DNA of 64,000 nt from Dysgonomonas sp. ZJ279 (GTDB taxonomy: Bacteria > Bacteroidota > Bacteroidia > Bacteroidales > Dysgonomonadaceae): NCBI RefSeq assembly GCF_011039205.1, contig NZ_JAAKEL010000004.1:224564-288563 (forward strand), given 5' to 3'. The translations under genes and the position numbers were made by a program. The notes below the pieces were generated by a model that had not been told where the DNA came from, did no database searches, and saw nothing but the letters and a program-made list of their open reading frames with translations. Positions 33,933-43,260 of the stretch are shown piece by piece. Within the stretch, counting starts at the first letter, position 1. Every line of letters starts with the position of its first letter.

Positions 33933-36284
33933 TCAAGAATTTACTGAAGCCTTAATATTTTCTTCGAATAAAGCTAATTTATCCGTCTCTCCGGCAAGCC
34001 AAAGGACGTCTCCTTCTTCGAAAGTTAAGGTTGGTTTAAAATCAGTAATAGATTGATTATCTCTGTCCAATCCAATTACCATGCATTCGGTATTTTCTCT
34101 TATGCCTAATTCAATAATAGATTTACCGATAAGAGGAGATTTCTTTTTTATAGTATACTGAGATAAATCAATATGGTGTTGCGTATTTTCTAACTCTTTC
34201 AATATAGCATCTTGCTTACGCTCTTCCAGTGATTGAATAAGCTTTTGAATTTCATCATCCGAACCTGCAACAACTATTACGTCAAATGGATAAAGACGTT
34301 CTTCTGCATCGGGTATATTAATCTTCTGAGTACCTCTTATTATAGAGATAATATTAACTCCAGTCTTTTGCCTGAAATTCAATTCACGTAAAGTTTTTCC
34401 AATGCTATGAGATGATTGAGGAATTTCAATTTCTTCTATATGTATTTCTTTCAATCGGAGATCATTCGCAACTGTAGGAAGCAGGACGGCCTTTTTCTCA
34501 TCTAATATTTGTTTTCTGTGCAAATTTGCAAGAAAACGAGCTTCGAGTAATCGAGACTGTGTTTTAAAACCTTTAGAGAAGATTATAGCAATTACTAGCA
34601 CCGTAGCAATGAGAACTAACCATATAGGAGACACTTGTTGGAATAAAGGTATAATCGTCATAGAAATCAATACAATACATATAATGATACGTAAAGCAAT
34701 AATGAATATGAGTATTCCTTTATTAAGATCATTTGCTCTCCACAAACTTTTAAATTCGGTAGATCTGTTCTTTTTCATTATGAGAGCTCTCATAAAAGGA
34801 GCCATCAATGTAAGAGTAATCAATGCGTCTAAAACAGTTCCCCAGATGCTTGATGTATATTTAATAATGAAAGGAGTGACTATTTCGTAGCTGATAAGCA
34901 TTATAGCTACACTTATCGTAAAGTATATAATTACATTAAAAATGATGCTCTTTAATAATTTCTTCCAGTTGTTTTCTTTACTGATGGTTTTATAGCTGGA
35001 TGCTCCATAGCCTTGTATAAGTTTATCCCATTTAGCAGGTATTCGCTTTTCAAGCCAATTATAAGCAGGATCTGCGGCCTTAATCAGATAAGGTGTAGTA
35101 AATGTAGTAATAACCGATACTGCCACAATCATAGGATATAATCTTTCGCTTATTACCCCCAGACTCATACCTAGGGTAGCGATAATAAATGAGAATTCAC
35201 CAATCTGCGCTAAGCTGAATCCTGATTGTATTGCTACTTTCAAACCTTGCCCTGACGCAAGAACTCCAATCGTTGCAAATATTACGCGTCCTATAAGAAC
35301 GACTATCGTAAGTAGGAGTATTGTAGGAGCATACGCAATAATTATTTGAGGATCTATCATCATACCTACTGATACGAAGAACACTGCTCCAAAAAGATTT
35401 TTCAATGGTTCAACCAAATGTTCTATATGCTTAGATTCTATAGTTTCAGCCAAAATAGATCCCATAATGAAAGCTCCTAATGCAGCAGAGAATCCTACAC
35501 TGGATGCAAAATAAACCATCCCTAAACATAAACCAATCGCTACAATCAATAAGGTTTCATCATTAAGGTATTTCTTTAGTCTTTTCAACATGGTTGGTAT
35601 GATATAAATACCGACCAAAAACCATATCAGCATAAAGAATACCAACTTAAGCATGCTATTAACGAGCTCTGTACCTTCAAAATTCTTGCTGACAGCCAAA
35701 GTCGATAGCAATACCATCATAAGTATAGCTGCAAGATCTTCGACGATAAGCATGCCAAATACAATTCCGGCAAACCGCTTCTTCTGGAGCGACATGTCGT
35801 TAAATGCTTTTATAATAATGGTAGTAGATGACATCGACAACATTCCACCGAGAAATATACTATCCATTTTAGACCATCCCATAAACTGACCGACAACATA
35901 GCCTATAATAATCATTGAACCCAGATTAATAAGCGTTGCGACAGAAGCTGTACCTCCGACATCCATTAACTTTTTGAAACTAAATTCTAATCCCAAAGCA
36001 AATAGAAGGAAGATAACCCCAATTTCGGCCCAGATAGTGACATTGGCCATATCTGAAACTTCGGGTAGCTGATTAAAAAATTCAGCTATAACATTCTCTG
36101 ATATACCTGTTGTTTTCTTTACTATACTTTCGATTAAACTTTTGAAATGAAGGCTTGCGAAAAATCCGGCAACTATATATCCTAATACAACTGGTTGTTT
36201 CAGTCTTTTAAATATGATAGTTACTATCCCTGCTGTAATGAGGATGATGGCTAGGTCACTTATAAAATCAGGTAAATGAGTCAT
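33933..36284 (-). CDS. CPA2-family monovalent cation:proton antiporter with two TrkA-C domains
   Basis: The 783-residue membrane protein begins with a Kef/CPA2 antiporter domain of about 12 helices (1-410). It has the unwound-helix motif region GMLSMSSTTIIIKAF and GFSAALGAFIMGSILAE. A second group of about four helices (445-590) precedes two cytosolic TrkA-C/RCK-C domains (about 625-700 and 705-780). There is no TrkA-N nucleotide domain. It probably exchanges K+ or Na+ for H+ and complements the neighbouring osmolyte importer. The start is preceded by about 290 AT-rich bases with no confident promoter. Confidence 0.85.
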   Translation of the reverse strand: MTHLPDFISDLAIILITAGIVTIIFKRLKQPVVLGYIVAGFFASLHFKSLIESIVKKTTGISENVIAEFFNQLPEVSDMANVTIWAEIGVIFLLFALGLEFSFKKLMDVGGTASVATLINLGSMIIIGYVVGQFMGWSKMDSIFLGGMLSMSSTTIIIKAFNDMSLQKKRFAGIVFGMLIVEDLAAILMMVLLSTLAVSKNFEGTELVNSMLKLVFFMLIWFLVGIYIIPTMLKRLKKYLNDETLLIVAIGLCLGMVYFASSVGFSAALGAFIMGSILAETIESKHIEHLVEPLKNLFGAVFFVSVGMMIDPQIIIAYAPTILLLTIVVLIGRVIFATIGVLASGQGLKVAIQSGFSLAQIGEFSFIIATLGMSLGVISERLYPMIVAVSVITTFTTPYLIKAADPAYNWLEKRIPAKWDKLIQGYGASSYKTISKENNWKKLLKSIIFNVIIYFTISVAIMLISYEIVTPFIIKYTSSIWGTVLDALITLTLMAPFMRALIMKKNRSTEFKSLWRANDLNKGILIFIIALRIIICIVLISMTIIPLFQQVSPIWLVLIATVLVIAIIFSKGFKTQSRLLEARFLANLHRKQILDEKKAVLLPTVANDLRLKEIHIEEIEIPQSSHSIGKTLRELNFRQKTGVNIISIIRGTQKINIPDAEERLYPFDVIVVAGSDDEIQKLIQSLEERKQDAILKELENTQHHIDLSQYTIKKKSPLIGKSIIELGIRENTECMVIGLDRDNQSITDFKPTLTFEEGDVLWLAGETDKLALFEENIKASVNS

Positions 36285-36576
36285 CTGCTATGTTATGCTT
36301 GTTTTTTAAGTATGGATACGAAAGCTAGTTATATACAATTTCTATTAGTTTATCAACTAAATAGATTATTTCGTTTCTAAAAGTATCAAAAAAAAATGAT
36401 TTATGAAAATAAAACTGCATACTGAGCATTAGAAAAAAGAAATATGACACTTGTTTTTCATTACTATAAATGTCATAATTCAAAATATATTGATCAATTA
36501 GTATAACTTAAATAGTAAAAGGTAGATTATCTTTATCAACAATCGAAATCCTGTTCCATCTAGAAAATAATTTGAA

Positions 36577-38796
36577 ATGAAAAACACGAGTCTTAGCCTA
36601 TTGATGATTGTGATATCCTTATTTATCGGACAAAGAATCATTGCGGATGACAATCAATCTAAAAGTAATTATCTGACAAAAGAATCTTTCAAAAATCCGT
36701 CCATGCAATACAAACCAAAACCTCTCTGGTTTTGGAATGATACAACAGTAACACGTACAGGTATCGAAGAGCAAATGACTGCATTTGTCAATCGGTGCGG
36801 TTACGGAGGGTTTTCAATTCTTCCTTTTGGAAAAAAATTCAAACCAGAATATTTATCCGAAGAATATTTTGAGGTATATAAGGCTGCTATTAATAAAGCG
36901 AAAGACTTAGGAGTATATCTGGATATTTATGACGAATACGGTTTTCCGAGTGGAAGTGGCGGAGCCATTAATGGTGATGATACCCCTCGTTTTATGAATA
37001 AATACCCTGATCATACAATCAAGAGACTTGACAAGTTAGAGAAAGAAGTTGCAGGACCTTCCCCATTTCATTTAGCCTTGCCCGATACAGGAATAATAGA
37101 AGGTGTAGTTGCAATGAATATAGAAACACTGGAACGTATCAATATTTCTCCCCTCATTAAAAATAATTTGCTTGATTGGAATGTTCCTAAAGGGAACTGG
37201 AAAGTTATGTGTTTTTATATAGTAAAAGATGGTGACCCGAATGTTGATTATTTAGACGCTGAGTCAGTAAAAAAATACATAAGTATGACGCAGGAGCAAT
37301 ATTATAAGAGATTTGGAGAGCACTTCGGCAAAACAGTTATAGGAACATTCTTCGACGAAATAACAATGTACAGGGCGCAAGGTAGAATATGGACTCCAAA
37401 ATATCGTGCGCAGTTTCAGAATTGCTACGACTTCGATCCTATTATCTATTACCCCGCATTGTGGTACGATATAGGGAAGGAAACAGTTGCTGCCCGTAAT
37501 TATCTTTTTGGCTTTCGAACTCAACTTTTTGCAGAAAGTTATCCTAAAGAATCTAGTGAGTGGGCGAGAGCACATAATGTGAAGGCAACAGGACATCAAG
37601 ATAATGAAGAGATTGTAAATCCGGTAAATACATCGGGAGATCTAATGAAGTGCTTTAAATATCAGGAAATTCCCGGTATTGATAAGATAGGAGGGAACAG
37701 GCCGGCAGAAAAATTCTATAAAATAGTAAGTTCTGCGGCGTATAATTGGGATAATCACTTAATTATGTCTGAAACATACGGAGATATGGGTAATATATCG
37801 TGGGATGAGATATTTAGTATTGCTATGGATCAGTATTCAAAAGGAATCAATGTACTTATTCCTCATGCAGTATGGTATAACGACAAAACCAGAGGTGTAT
37901 TTTTTCTTCCTGAACTTTCGCACCGCAATCCGATCTACCGAGATTCTTTACCTGTATTCAATCAATACCTCTCGCGCCTGAACTTAGTATTGCAAAATGA
38001 AGATAAAGTAATTGCCGATGTCGGCGTACTTTATCCAATTGCTGCTATGCAAGCAGGTAATTATTTAGATGGTCCATTGGGACATTATAAAGGAGGAGTT
38101 GAAATTCCTGATATGGATTATTTGGAAGTAAGCCGTTTACTATCTAATGAAATTGGTTTAGACCATATCTATTTACATCCCGAAGTTCTTTCCGAAAGGT
38201 GTATTATAAAAGATAAGCAATTAATAATGCCTTACAAAAAGGAGAGTATATCTATGAAAGTCTTAATTATACCTTCAGTTTTAGTGATCGATATAGACAA
38301 CTTAGAAAAAATCAAGGCTTTTTATGATCTTGGTGGAACGATTATCTTTACAACTCAACTTCCAGAAAGGGCTGCGCAATTCAATAAAGATTCGAGGGTG
38401 AGAGAAATAATGGCCGAAATACTACCTAATGGCATTTCTTCGGCAAATAATAAAGGAGGAAAAATATTTTTTGTTCAACAACCTGATAAAAGCACATTGC
38501 TTAGTGCTCTGAAATATTCCGGACAGACCTACGATGTAAATTTTCCATCGGAACAAGTACTCCATTATATACATAAAAAAGGGAAGAACGATGTGTACTT
38601 TTTTGCAAATCCAATTTCAACAGCTTTTGATGGACAAGTTGTAATAAAAGGAACAAAAAAACTTGAATTATGGAATCCTCATACAGGAGAAATAAGCAAA
38701 GCAAAATATAAATTGCAGGATATTAATGGAGAACAATGTACTGTTGTTGACTTGCATGTCGACCCGATAAAATCCATTTTTTTAAAAGTAATATGA
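36577..38796 (+). CDS. Glycoside hydrolase related to GH106 alpha-L-rhamnosidases
   Basis: The protein has 739 residues with an N-terminal signal peptide (MKNTSLSLLMIVISLFIG...), so it is exported. The barrel region contains FWNDTTVTRTGIEEQM, DIYDEYGFPSGSGG, FFDEITMYR and MSETYGDMGN, a pattern I associate with the GH106-like family. It is shorter than the roughly 1000 residues of typical GH106 enzymes and lacks an obvious C-terminal carbohydrate-binding domain. Substrate is probably a rhamnose- or deoxysugar-containing glycan. No SusC/SusD pair is adjacent. A convergent AraC-type regulator gene follows. Confidence 0.7.
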   Translation: MKNTSLSLLMIVISLFIGQRIIADDNQSKSNYLTKESFKNPSMQYKPKPLWFWNDTTVTRTGIEEQMTAFVNRCGYGGFSILPFGKKFKPEYLSEEYFEVYKAAINKAKDLGVYLDIYDEYGFPSGSGGAINGDDTPRFMNKYPDHTIKRLDKLEKEVAGPSPFHLALPDTGIIEGVVAMNIETLERINISPLIKNNLLDWNVPKGNWKVMCFYIVKDGDPNVDYLDAESVKKYISMTQEQYYKRFGEHFGKTVIGTFFDEITMYRAQGRIWTPKYRAQFQNCYDFDPIIYYPALWYDIGKETVAARNYLFGFRTQLFAESYPKESSEWARAHNVKATGHQDNEEIVNPVNTSGDLMKCFKYQEIPGIDKIGGNRPAEKFYKIVSSAAYNWDNHLIMSETYGDMGNISWDEIFSIAMDQYSKGINVLIPHAVWYNDKTRGVFFLPELSHRNPIYRDSLPVFNQYLSRLNLVLQNEDKVIADVGVLYPIAAMQAGNYLDGPLGHYKGGVEIPDMDYLEVSRLLSNEIGLDHIYLHPEVLSERCIIKDKQLIMPYKKESISMKVLIIPSVLVIDIDNLEKIKAFYDLGGTIIFTTQLPERAAQFNKDSRVREIMAEILPNGISSANNKGGKIFFVQQPDKSTLLSALKYSGQTYDVNFPSEQVLHYIHKKGKNDVYFFANPISTAFDGQVVIKGTKKLELWNPHTGEISKAKYKLQDINGEQCTVVDLHVDPIKSIFLKVI

Positions 38797-38809
38797 TCTA
38801 TTACAGTCT

Positions 38810-38843
38810 ATATCTCCCTTCTTCTATTAAAGAAGGGAGATAT
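38810..38843. terminator. Terminator between the glycosidase and AraC genes
   Basis: ATATCTCCCTTCTT (38810-38823) and AAGAAGGGAGATAT (38830-38843) form a perfect 14-bp stem with a 6-base loop between two convergent genes. Confidence 0.8.
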
Positions 38844-38846
38844 CCT

Positions 38847-39740
38847 TTAATCATTACGATATTTCCGTGGTGAAACACCCGTATGATGCTTAAAATATCT
38901 GCCGAAATGTGATGGCGTCGCAAAATTCAATTCATAACTTAACTGTTGAATGTTTACATAAGTTGATTTTAGCATGGCTTTAGCTTCGAGGATAGTATAT
39001 TCGTCAATCCATTCCTTAGCGTGTTTACCAGTCAATTTAAATATAACTGTTGAAAAATATTTAGGTGTTAAATGACTTTTCTGAGCATAAAAACCAACAT
39101 TTCTTTCTTTTTGGAAGTTAGTTTCAATGTCTCTCATAAACTTACGGAAAATCTCTTCACTCGGATTTGGAACATTTTTCTTGTTATTTTCATTCTCGAT
39201 TAATAACAAATTAGAAACTTCACAGAAAAGTATATTCAAATAGTTATATACCATCTGCTTACGATATATATTATTCTTATCTCCTATTACATCCTCCATA
39301 TAACGGAACAGAACAGAGAATAATTCCATCTTGGAAGGAGGTAAAGAATAGCAGAGATATTCCCTTAACATATTCTTCACATTGAAATTATACTGGTCGC
39401 TGCTAAAATCAAAAAATCCGGGTTTCAGACATATAACTTTGGATTTAAAATCGTCACTTACTTCCATTACCTGAAATACTTTCTGAGGATGTATAATTAT
39501 AAAATCGTTTTTACGGATTACATAATTACTATAACCTACATTGGTACTTAACGAACCTTCCTGACAAACAACAGCAATCATAATATCTAACCTGACAGGA
39601 TAATCGGTGGCAATTGCCCGAGTGGGTCCTTCGGTATCCTTGCCATAACTTTCAAAAATGAAAAACTTATCCGACAATGAATCTGCTGAAGAATGATCTA
39701 AAACAGTTTTGGCTTTTACATCCCTAATCTTATCTATCAT
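38847..39740 (-). CDS. AraC-family transcriptional regulator
   Basis: The protein has 297 residues. The N-terminal half is a cupin-like sensing domain (about 35-140). The C-terminal 100 residues hold two helix-turn-helix units, with YAQKSHLTPKYFSTVIFK and LSYELNFATPSHFGRYFK followed by TGVSPRKYR. It should bind promoter DNA and respond to a small ligand. It is next to the glycosidase gene, which may be its target, but the convergent layout means it does not share a promoter with it. Confidence 0.9.
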   Translation of the reverse strand: MIDKIRDVKAKTVLDHSSADSLSDKFFIFESYGKDTEGPTRAIATDYPVRLDIMIAVVCQEGSLSTNVGYSNYVIRKNDFIIIHPQKVFQVMEVSDDFKSKVICLKPGFFDFSSDQYNFNVKNMLREYLCYSLPPSKMELFSVLFRYMEDVIGDKNNIYRKQMVYNYLNILFCEVSNLLLIENENNKKNVPNPSEEIFRKFMRDIETNFQKERNVGFYAQKSHLTPKYFSTVIFKLTGKHAKEWIDEYTILEAKAMLKSTYVNIQQLSYELNFATPSHFGRYFKHHTGVSPRKYRND

Positions 39741-39760
39741 AAAAACGACTTTTAGTTCAA

Positions 39761-39768
39761 CAAATATA
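39761..39768 (-). promoter_or_regulatory. -7 promoter box for the AraC gene
   Basis: On the minus strand it reads TATATTTG, an exact TAnnTTTG, 21 bases before the start. No clear -33 element is seen. Confidence 0.4.
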
Positions 39769-39913
39769 TCTACTTATTTCTTTTATTATATACTATTCCA
39801 TCCTTTTGGATATAATAACAGTCATTTGTGACAGATTGGAGAGTGAATAAATATGAACTTTGCCACACAAAAAATGAGTGAACACCTATTGTATACTAAC
39901 TACTAAAAATTCA

Positions 39914-40891
39914 ATGAGACAATCAGCAATCTGTTTAATAATTCTGTTAATACTAACAACTACCACCACCGCCCAAACTCCAACCGATAGTGTGAAGCAA
40001 GGAGTCAGAAGATATATTGCACGTAATTTCTCGGAAGCTCGTACATTCAACTTATATTGGGAGAAAACACCCTTCCACGATTATACGTTGATGCAAAATG
40101 GCAAAGAAATAGAGAACGGAGAGTTCCGCCACATAAATACAGTGAAATTTTCAGTAACAGTTCCTGTCTTATTGCTCAAGAACTTCTCTCTCTATGCTAA
40201 CGGACAATTCAATTCTTATCAGTTCGAAGCAAACAATAATGTAAACGGAGGTAAATCAGCTATATTTTCGCAAAACGATGATGGCTATAACTACTACGAA
40301 GGGATACTGGCAGGAACCTATCGTACAAGAATTGCAGGTAAACCTCTAATCTTGATCGCAACCGCCTTTGGTGACGGATGGAATAAAGGATTCGGAAAAG
40401 CACAAGGCATATTTTCAGCCATAATGATATTTAAACAATCACCCACAACCAGCTTTAGTGCCGGATTGTTTGGCATGACACTTTACGAAAAGATACCGGT
40501 AATACCCATTATCGCATATACACATCAATTCACTCCCGATTGGAGTATCGATCTCACATTACCTAGCAGATCTTATATTCGCTATCAGCCTAATAATCAT
40601 CGTTTCTCTATGGGTGCATCACTGGGAAGTGAACACTTTTATATGAAGCCGGGGATGAAAGGTATACCGGAAGTCTCTTTCTTTAATAGAACAGTCATTA
40701 AGCCCGAAATTGTTTATGAATACATTATAAACAAACGCTTCTATCTGATCGCACGGAGTGGAGGATCTGCATTAATCAGTGGAGGTCTTTACGGCACTAA
40801 CCGAAAAGGTATAGATGGTGATCCTTACATAAAGTTTAAACAACCGATGACACCCTTCTTGAATGTCGGATTCTCGTATAATATATTTTGA
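39914..40891 (+). CDS. Predicted outer-membrane beta-barrel protein (second DUF6268-like)
   Basis: About 325 residues from the ATG at 39914. An upstream in-frame GTG at 39878 would put twelve residues in front of the signal peptide (MRQSAICLIILLILTT...AQ) and is less likely. The mature part has alternating barrel strands and a C-terminal FLNVGFSYNIF. It resembles the DUF6268 group, like the protein at 25403, although the two are clearly different sequences. Function is unknown. It is divergent from the AraC gene, so the two share a regulatory region of about 170 bases. Confidence 0.6.
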   Translation: MRQSAICLIILLILTTTTTAQTPTDSVKQGVRRYIARNFSEARTFNLYWEKTPFHDYTLMQNGKEIENGEFRHINTVKFSVTVPVLLLKNFSLYANGQFNSYQFEANNNVNGGKSAIFSQNDDGYNYYEGILAGTYRTRIAGKPLILIATAFGDGWNKGFGKAQGIFSAIMIFKQSPTTSFSAGLFGMTLYEKIPVIPIIAYTHQFTPDWSIDLTLPSRSYIRYQPNNHRFSMGASLGSEHFYMKPGMKGIPEVSFFNRTVIKPEIVYEYIINKRFYLIARSGGSALISGGLYGTNRKGIDGDPYIKFKQPMTPFLNVGFSYNIF

Positions 40892-40975
40892 AGAATCACT
40901 ATGTACATAGAGAAAAAGCACCTCTTTCTAAATTTGTCTTTCGCTATATACAGATAAGTTTTCCTGTGTTAAAAT

Positions 40976-41016
40976 AAATAATAAAAACATACTGGTATGT
41001 CTTTATTATTTTTATC
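40976..41016 (+). terminator. Terminator after the outer-membrane protein gene
   Basis: AAATAATAAAAACATAC (40976-40992) pairs with GTATGTCTTTATTATTT (40995-41011) with one mismatch and is followed by T-rich sequence. Confidence 0.65.
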
Positions 41017-41131
41017 TTTAACTAGTTAAATCTATATATTGTGAGCCAGACATATTCCTTTTTCACTTGTCTTTTTCTCAAAATTCATATTTGCAAATTA
41101 TTGTTGGCGGTCGAATTAATTTTATATCGTT

Positions 41132-42133
41132 ATGAACAAACGAATTGAGTATTATGATTTCCTTCGTGGGGTCGCGATTATCGGTGTAATAGGTATCCAT
41201 GCCTTTTGGTCTTACCAAGATTACCTAAAAGAAACAGGTATAACAATGTTCGACATCAATATTTTTATCCGCCAACTTATCGGCTGTTGCGTACCTATGT
41301 TTCTTGCTTTGTCGGGTTTCTTTCTGGCCAACAAGGATGTTTCGTCATTTGCAAAATATAGGCAATTTTTACGTAAGCAAGTGGCGCGCGTTTATATTCC
41401 CTGCCTTATATTCTCACTTCCATTTCTATATTGGGGAGTTTGCAAGAGTTTGGGAATAAACAACTCTTTTATTGAGGTCTGTACCAAACGTTGGTTGATC
41501 TGTAAAGATGGAAACATCATAGACAACATCCTATATTATTTGGTCTGTGCCAAAGGTGTGTTCTACTTTGCTGCTGTGATTATTCAATTTTATTTTCTTT
41601 TACCAATAATGCAATGTCTAGCTAACAAAAAAGTAGTCGGGCTTTGGATAGCTTTTGCAATTTCCTTTGTTAGTACTGTTGTTCTTTATTACATTGTTTA
41701 CATTGCCCAGATCAATCTTTCTCTCATTATCTATGGTGGGCTTTTTCCTTTCTGGATTCTCTACTTCGTAATTGGCGTATTTTATGGTAAAGGATATCGT
41801 TTTGGCTTTTCTTGGAAAATGTTGGCTGTAATTGCTCTTTTACTCGTACCTGTACTTTATGCTGAAACCTATTATATGGTAATCGATCTGGGATATAACC
41901 TTCCGGCGGCAATGGGTAATCGAAAGTTTTCGTGGATCGTTTACTGTGTGGTCTGCCTTCTACTGATGTTTGAGGCAGTAGATACATATTTCTTACTGTT
42001 TGTTATTAAGGCTGTCAATCCACATATACATTGGCTGATTGAAACCGTTTTATCGCTGCTGCTTTCGATGGCATTCATATGGATTTGCCGCAAGATATCT
42101 TTACCTTTTTCAAAGAAGTATCTTGGATTTTAA
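41132..42133 (+). CDS. Acyltransferase-3 family membrane protein
   Basis: This 333-residue inner-membrane protein has about ten helices. The N-terminal signature YDFLRGVAIIGVIGIHAF contains the conserved Arg and the catalytic His, and a second motif is VPMFLALSGFFLANK. Members O-acylate surface sugars, peptidoglycan or lipids. There is no SGNH domain or other fused part, and no polysaccharide genes are nearby, so the acceptor cannot be named. It is preceded by a CATATTTG element at 41086-41093 that is close to a -7 box. Confidence 0.8.
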   Translation: MNKRIEYYDFLRGVAIIGVIGIHAFWSYQDYLKETGITMFDINIFIRQLIGCCVPMFLALSGFFLANKDVSSFAKYRQFLRKQVARVYIPCLIFSLPFLYWGVCKSLGINNSFIEVCTKRWLICKDGNIIDNILYYLVCAKGVFYFAAVIIQFYFLLPIMQCLANKKVVGLWIAFAISFVSTVVLYYIVYIAQINLSLIIYGGLFPFWILYFVIGVFYGKGYRFGFSWKMLAVIALLLVPVLYAETYYMVIDLGYNLPAAMGNRKFSWIVYCVVCLLLMFEAVDTYFLLFVIKAVNPHIHWLIETVLSLLLSMAFIWICRKISLPFSKKYLGF

Positions 42134-42185
42134 CCGTTATTGGTTGAACATAGTAAAGAAGTTATCTTAGCTTTCGGAAAACAAT

Positions 42186-42239
42186 GTAAAAAAAGAAACG
42201 TTGGTTATTTATATTTTTCGATACAAATAACCAACGTTT
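42186..42239 (-). terminator. Terminator after the TerC gene
   Basis: AAACGTTGGTTATTT (42196-42210) and its exact complement (42225-42239) form a 15-bp stem. The poly-A at 42188-42194 gives a T run on the minus strand, so it ends transcription from the TerC gene. Confidence 0.8.
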
Positions 42240-42255
42240 ATCATGTATATAATTC

Positions 42256-43113
42256 TTACTTTTCTTCTTCCTTCTCTATCAATTCAGAATCGTGTAACTT
42301 TACAGGCTTCGATTTTCTTCTTAGCTTCATATTTAACACTTCTACCAATAATGAGAATGCAATAGCAAAATAGATATACCCTTTAGGAATTTCACCTACG
42401 GTACTTCCAAATATTGACAGGTCAGACAAATGTGCAGCCTCAACTAATAGCATCACCCCTATTAGTATAAGGAAAGATAATCCTAGCATTTGTATAGTCG
42501 GATGCTCATTTACGAACTTGCTAACAGGGCCGGAGAATAAAAGCATAATCAGAACGGCTATAACAACGGCTGTGACCATGATAGTCATAGCACCTACATA
42601 ACCAAACTCATTGAAACTAACGAGCCCTACGGCGGTAAGAACACTATCGAACGAGAATACTATATCTAATGCCACAATCTGAGCAATAACTCCCGCAAAA
42701 CTATGCTTACGAACATTGCCATGTGCACCCTCTTCTTCACCTTCCAGTTTGTGATGAATTTCAGTTACACTCTTGTATAAAAGAAATAATCCACCTATTA
42801 ATATTATAATACCTTGACCTGATATATAACCACTTAACCATTCGAGATCGAATGTAAAAATAGGCTTAGTCAATTTCATTAGCCAAGATATACAGAACAA
42901 TAATGCAATACGGAAAAGCATGGCTAAAGTAAGACCTACGGCACGTGCTTTAGGTTGCTCATTTGCCGGGAGCTTAGACGAAACAATAGATAGGAATACG
43001 ATATTATCGATACCTAGAACTATTTCGAGAAAACTTAAAGTCAACAATGCTATCCAAGCACTGGGTAGGAGAAAGGTTTCAAAGATTTCCATATTATCTA
43101 TTAATTTTTCCAC
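42256..43113 (-). CDS. TerC-family integral membrane protein (predicted metal-ion exporter)
   Basis: The 285-residue protein has seven or more helices. The two conserved acidic membrane motifs of the family are present: EIVLGIDNIVFLSIV (about 31-45) and LDIVFSFDSVLTAVG (about 149-163). Both contain the N/S-flanked aspartates thought to bind metal. Relatives such as Alx and YkoY export manganese, while the founding TerC was linked to tellurite resistance. The C-terminus is a short charged tail. It is monocistronic with a strong terminator. Confidence 0.85.
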   Translation of the reverse strand: MEKLIDNMEIFETFLLPSAWIALLTLSFLEIVLGIDNIVFLSIVSSKLPANEQPKARAVGLTLAMLFRIALLFCISWLMKLTKPIFTFDLEWLSGYISGQGIIILIGGLFLLYKSVTEIHHKLEGEEEGAHGNVRKHSFAGVIAQIVALDIVFSFDSVLTAVGLVSFNEFGYVGAMTIMVTAVVIAVLIMLLFSGPVSKFVNEHPTIQMLGLSFLILIGVMLLVEAAHLSDLSIFGSTVGEIPKGYIYFAIAFSLLVEVLNMKLRRKSKPVKLHDSELIEKEEEK

Positions 43114-43223
43114 AAATTTAATAAAGAAGATTATCAGTACTCATATAAATCATTTACTATTTTTATATAATTCGTAATTAATCTGAATAAAAACGAATAG
43201 GCACAAATCAGAAAAAATATCTT

Positions 43224-43231
43224 TATCTTTG
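43224..43231 (+). promoter_or_regulatory. -7 promoter box for the HD-domain gene
   Basis: TATCTTTG is an exact consensus, 30 bases before the start codon at 43261. No TTTG is found at the normal -33 distance. Confidence 0.5.
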
Positions 43232-43260
43232 ATCATCCTAAAAAATAACGTTCCTGAATA

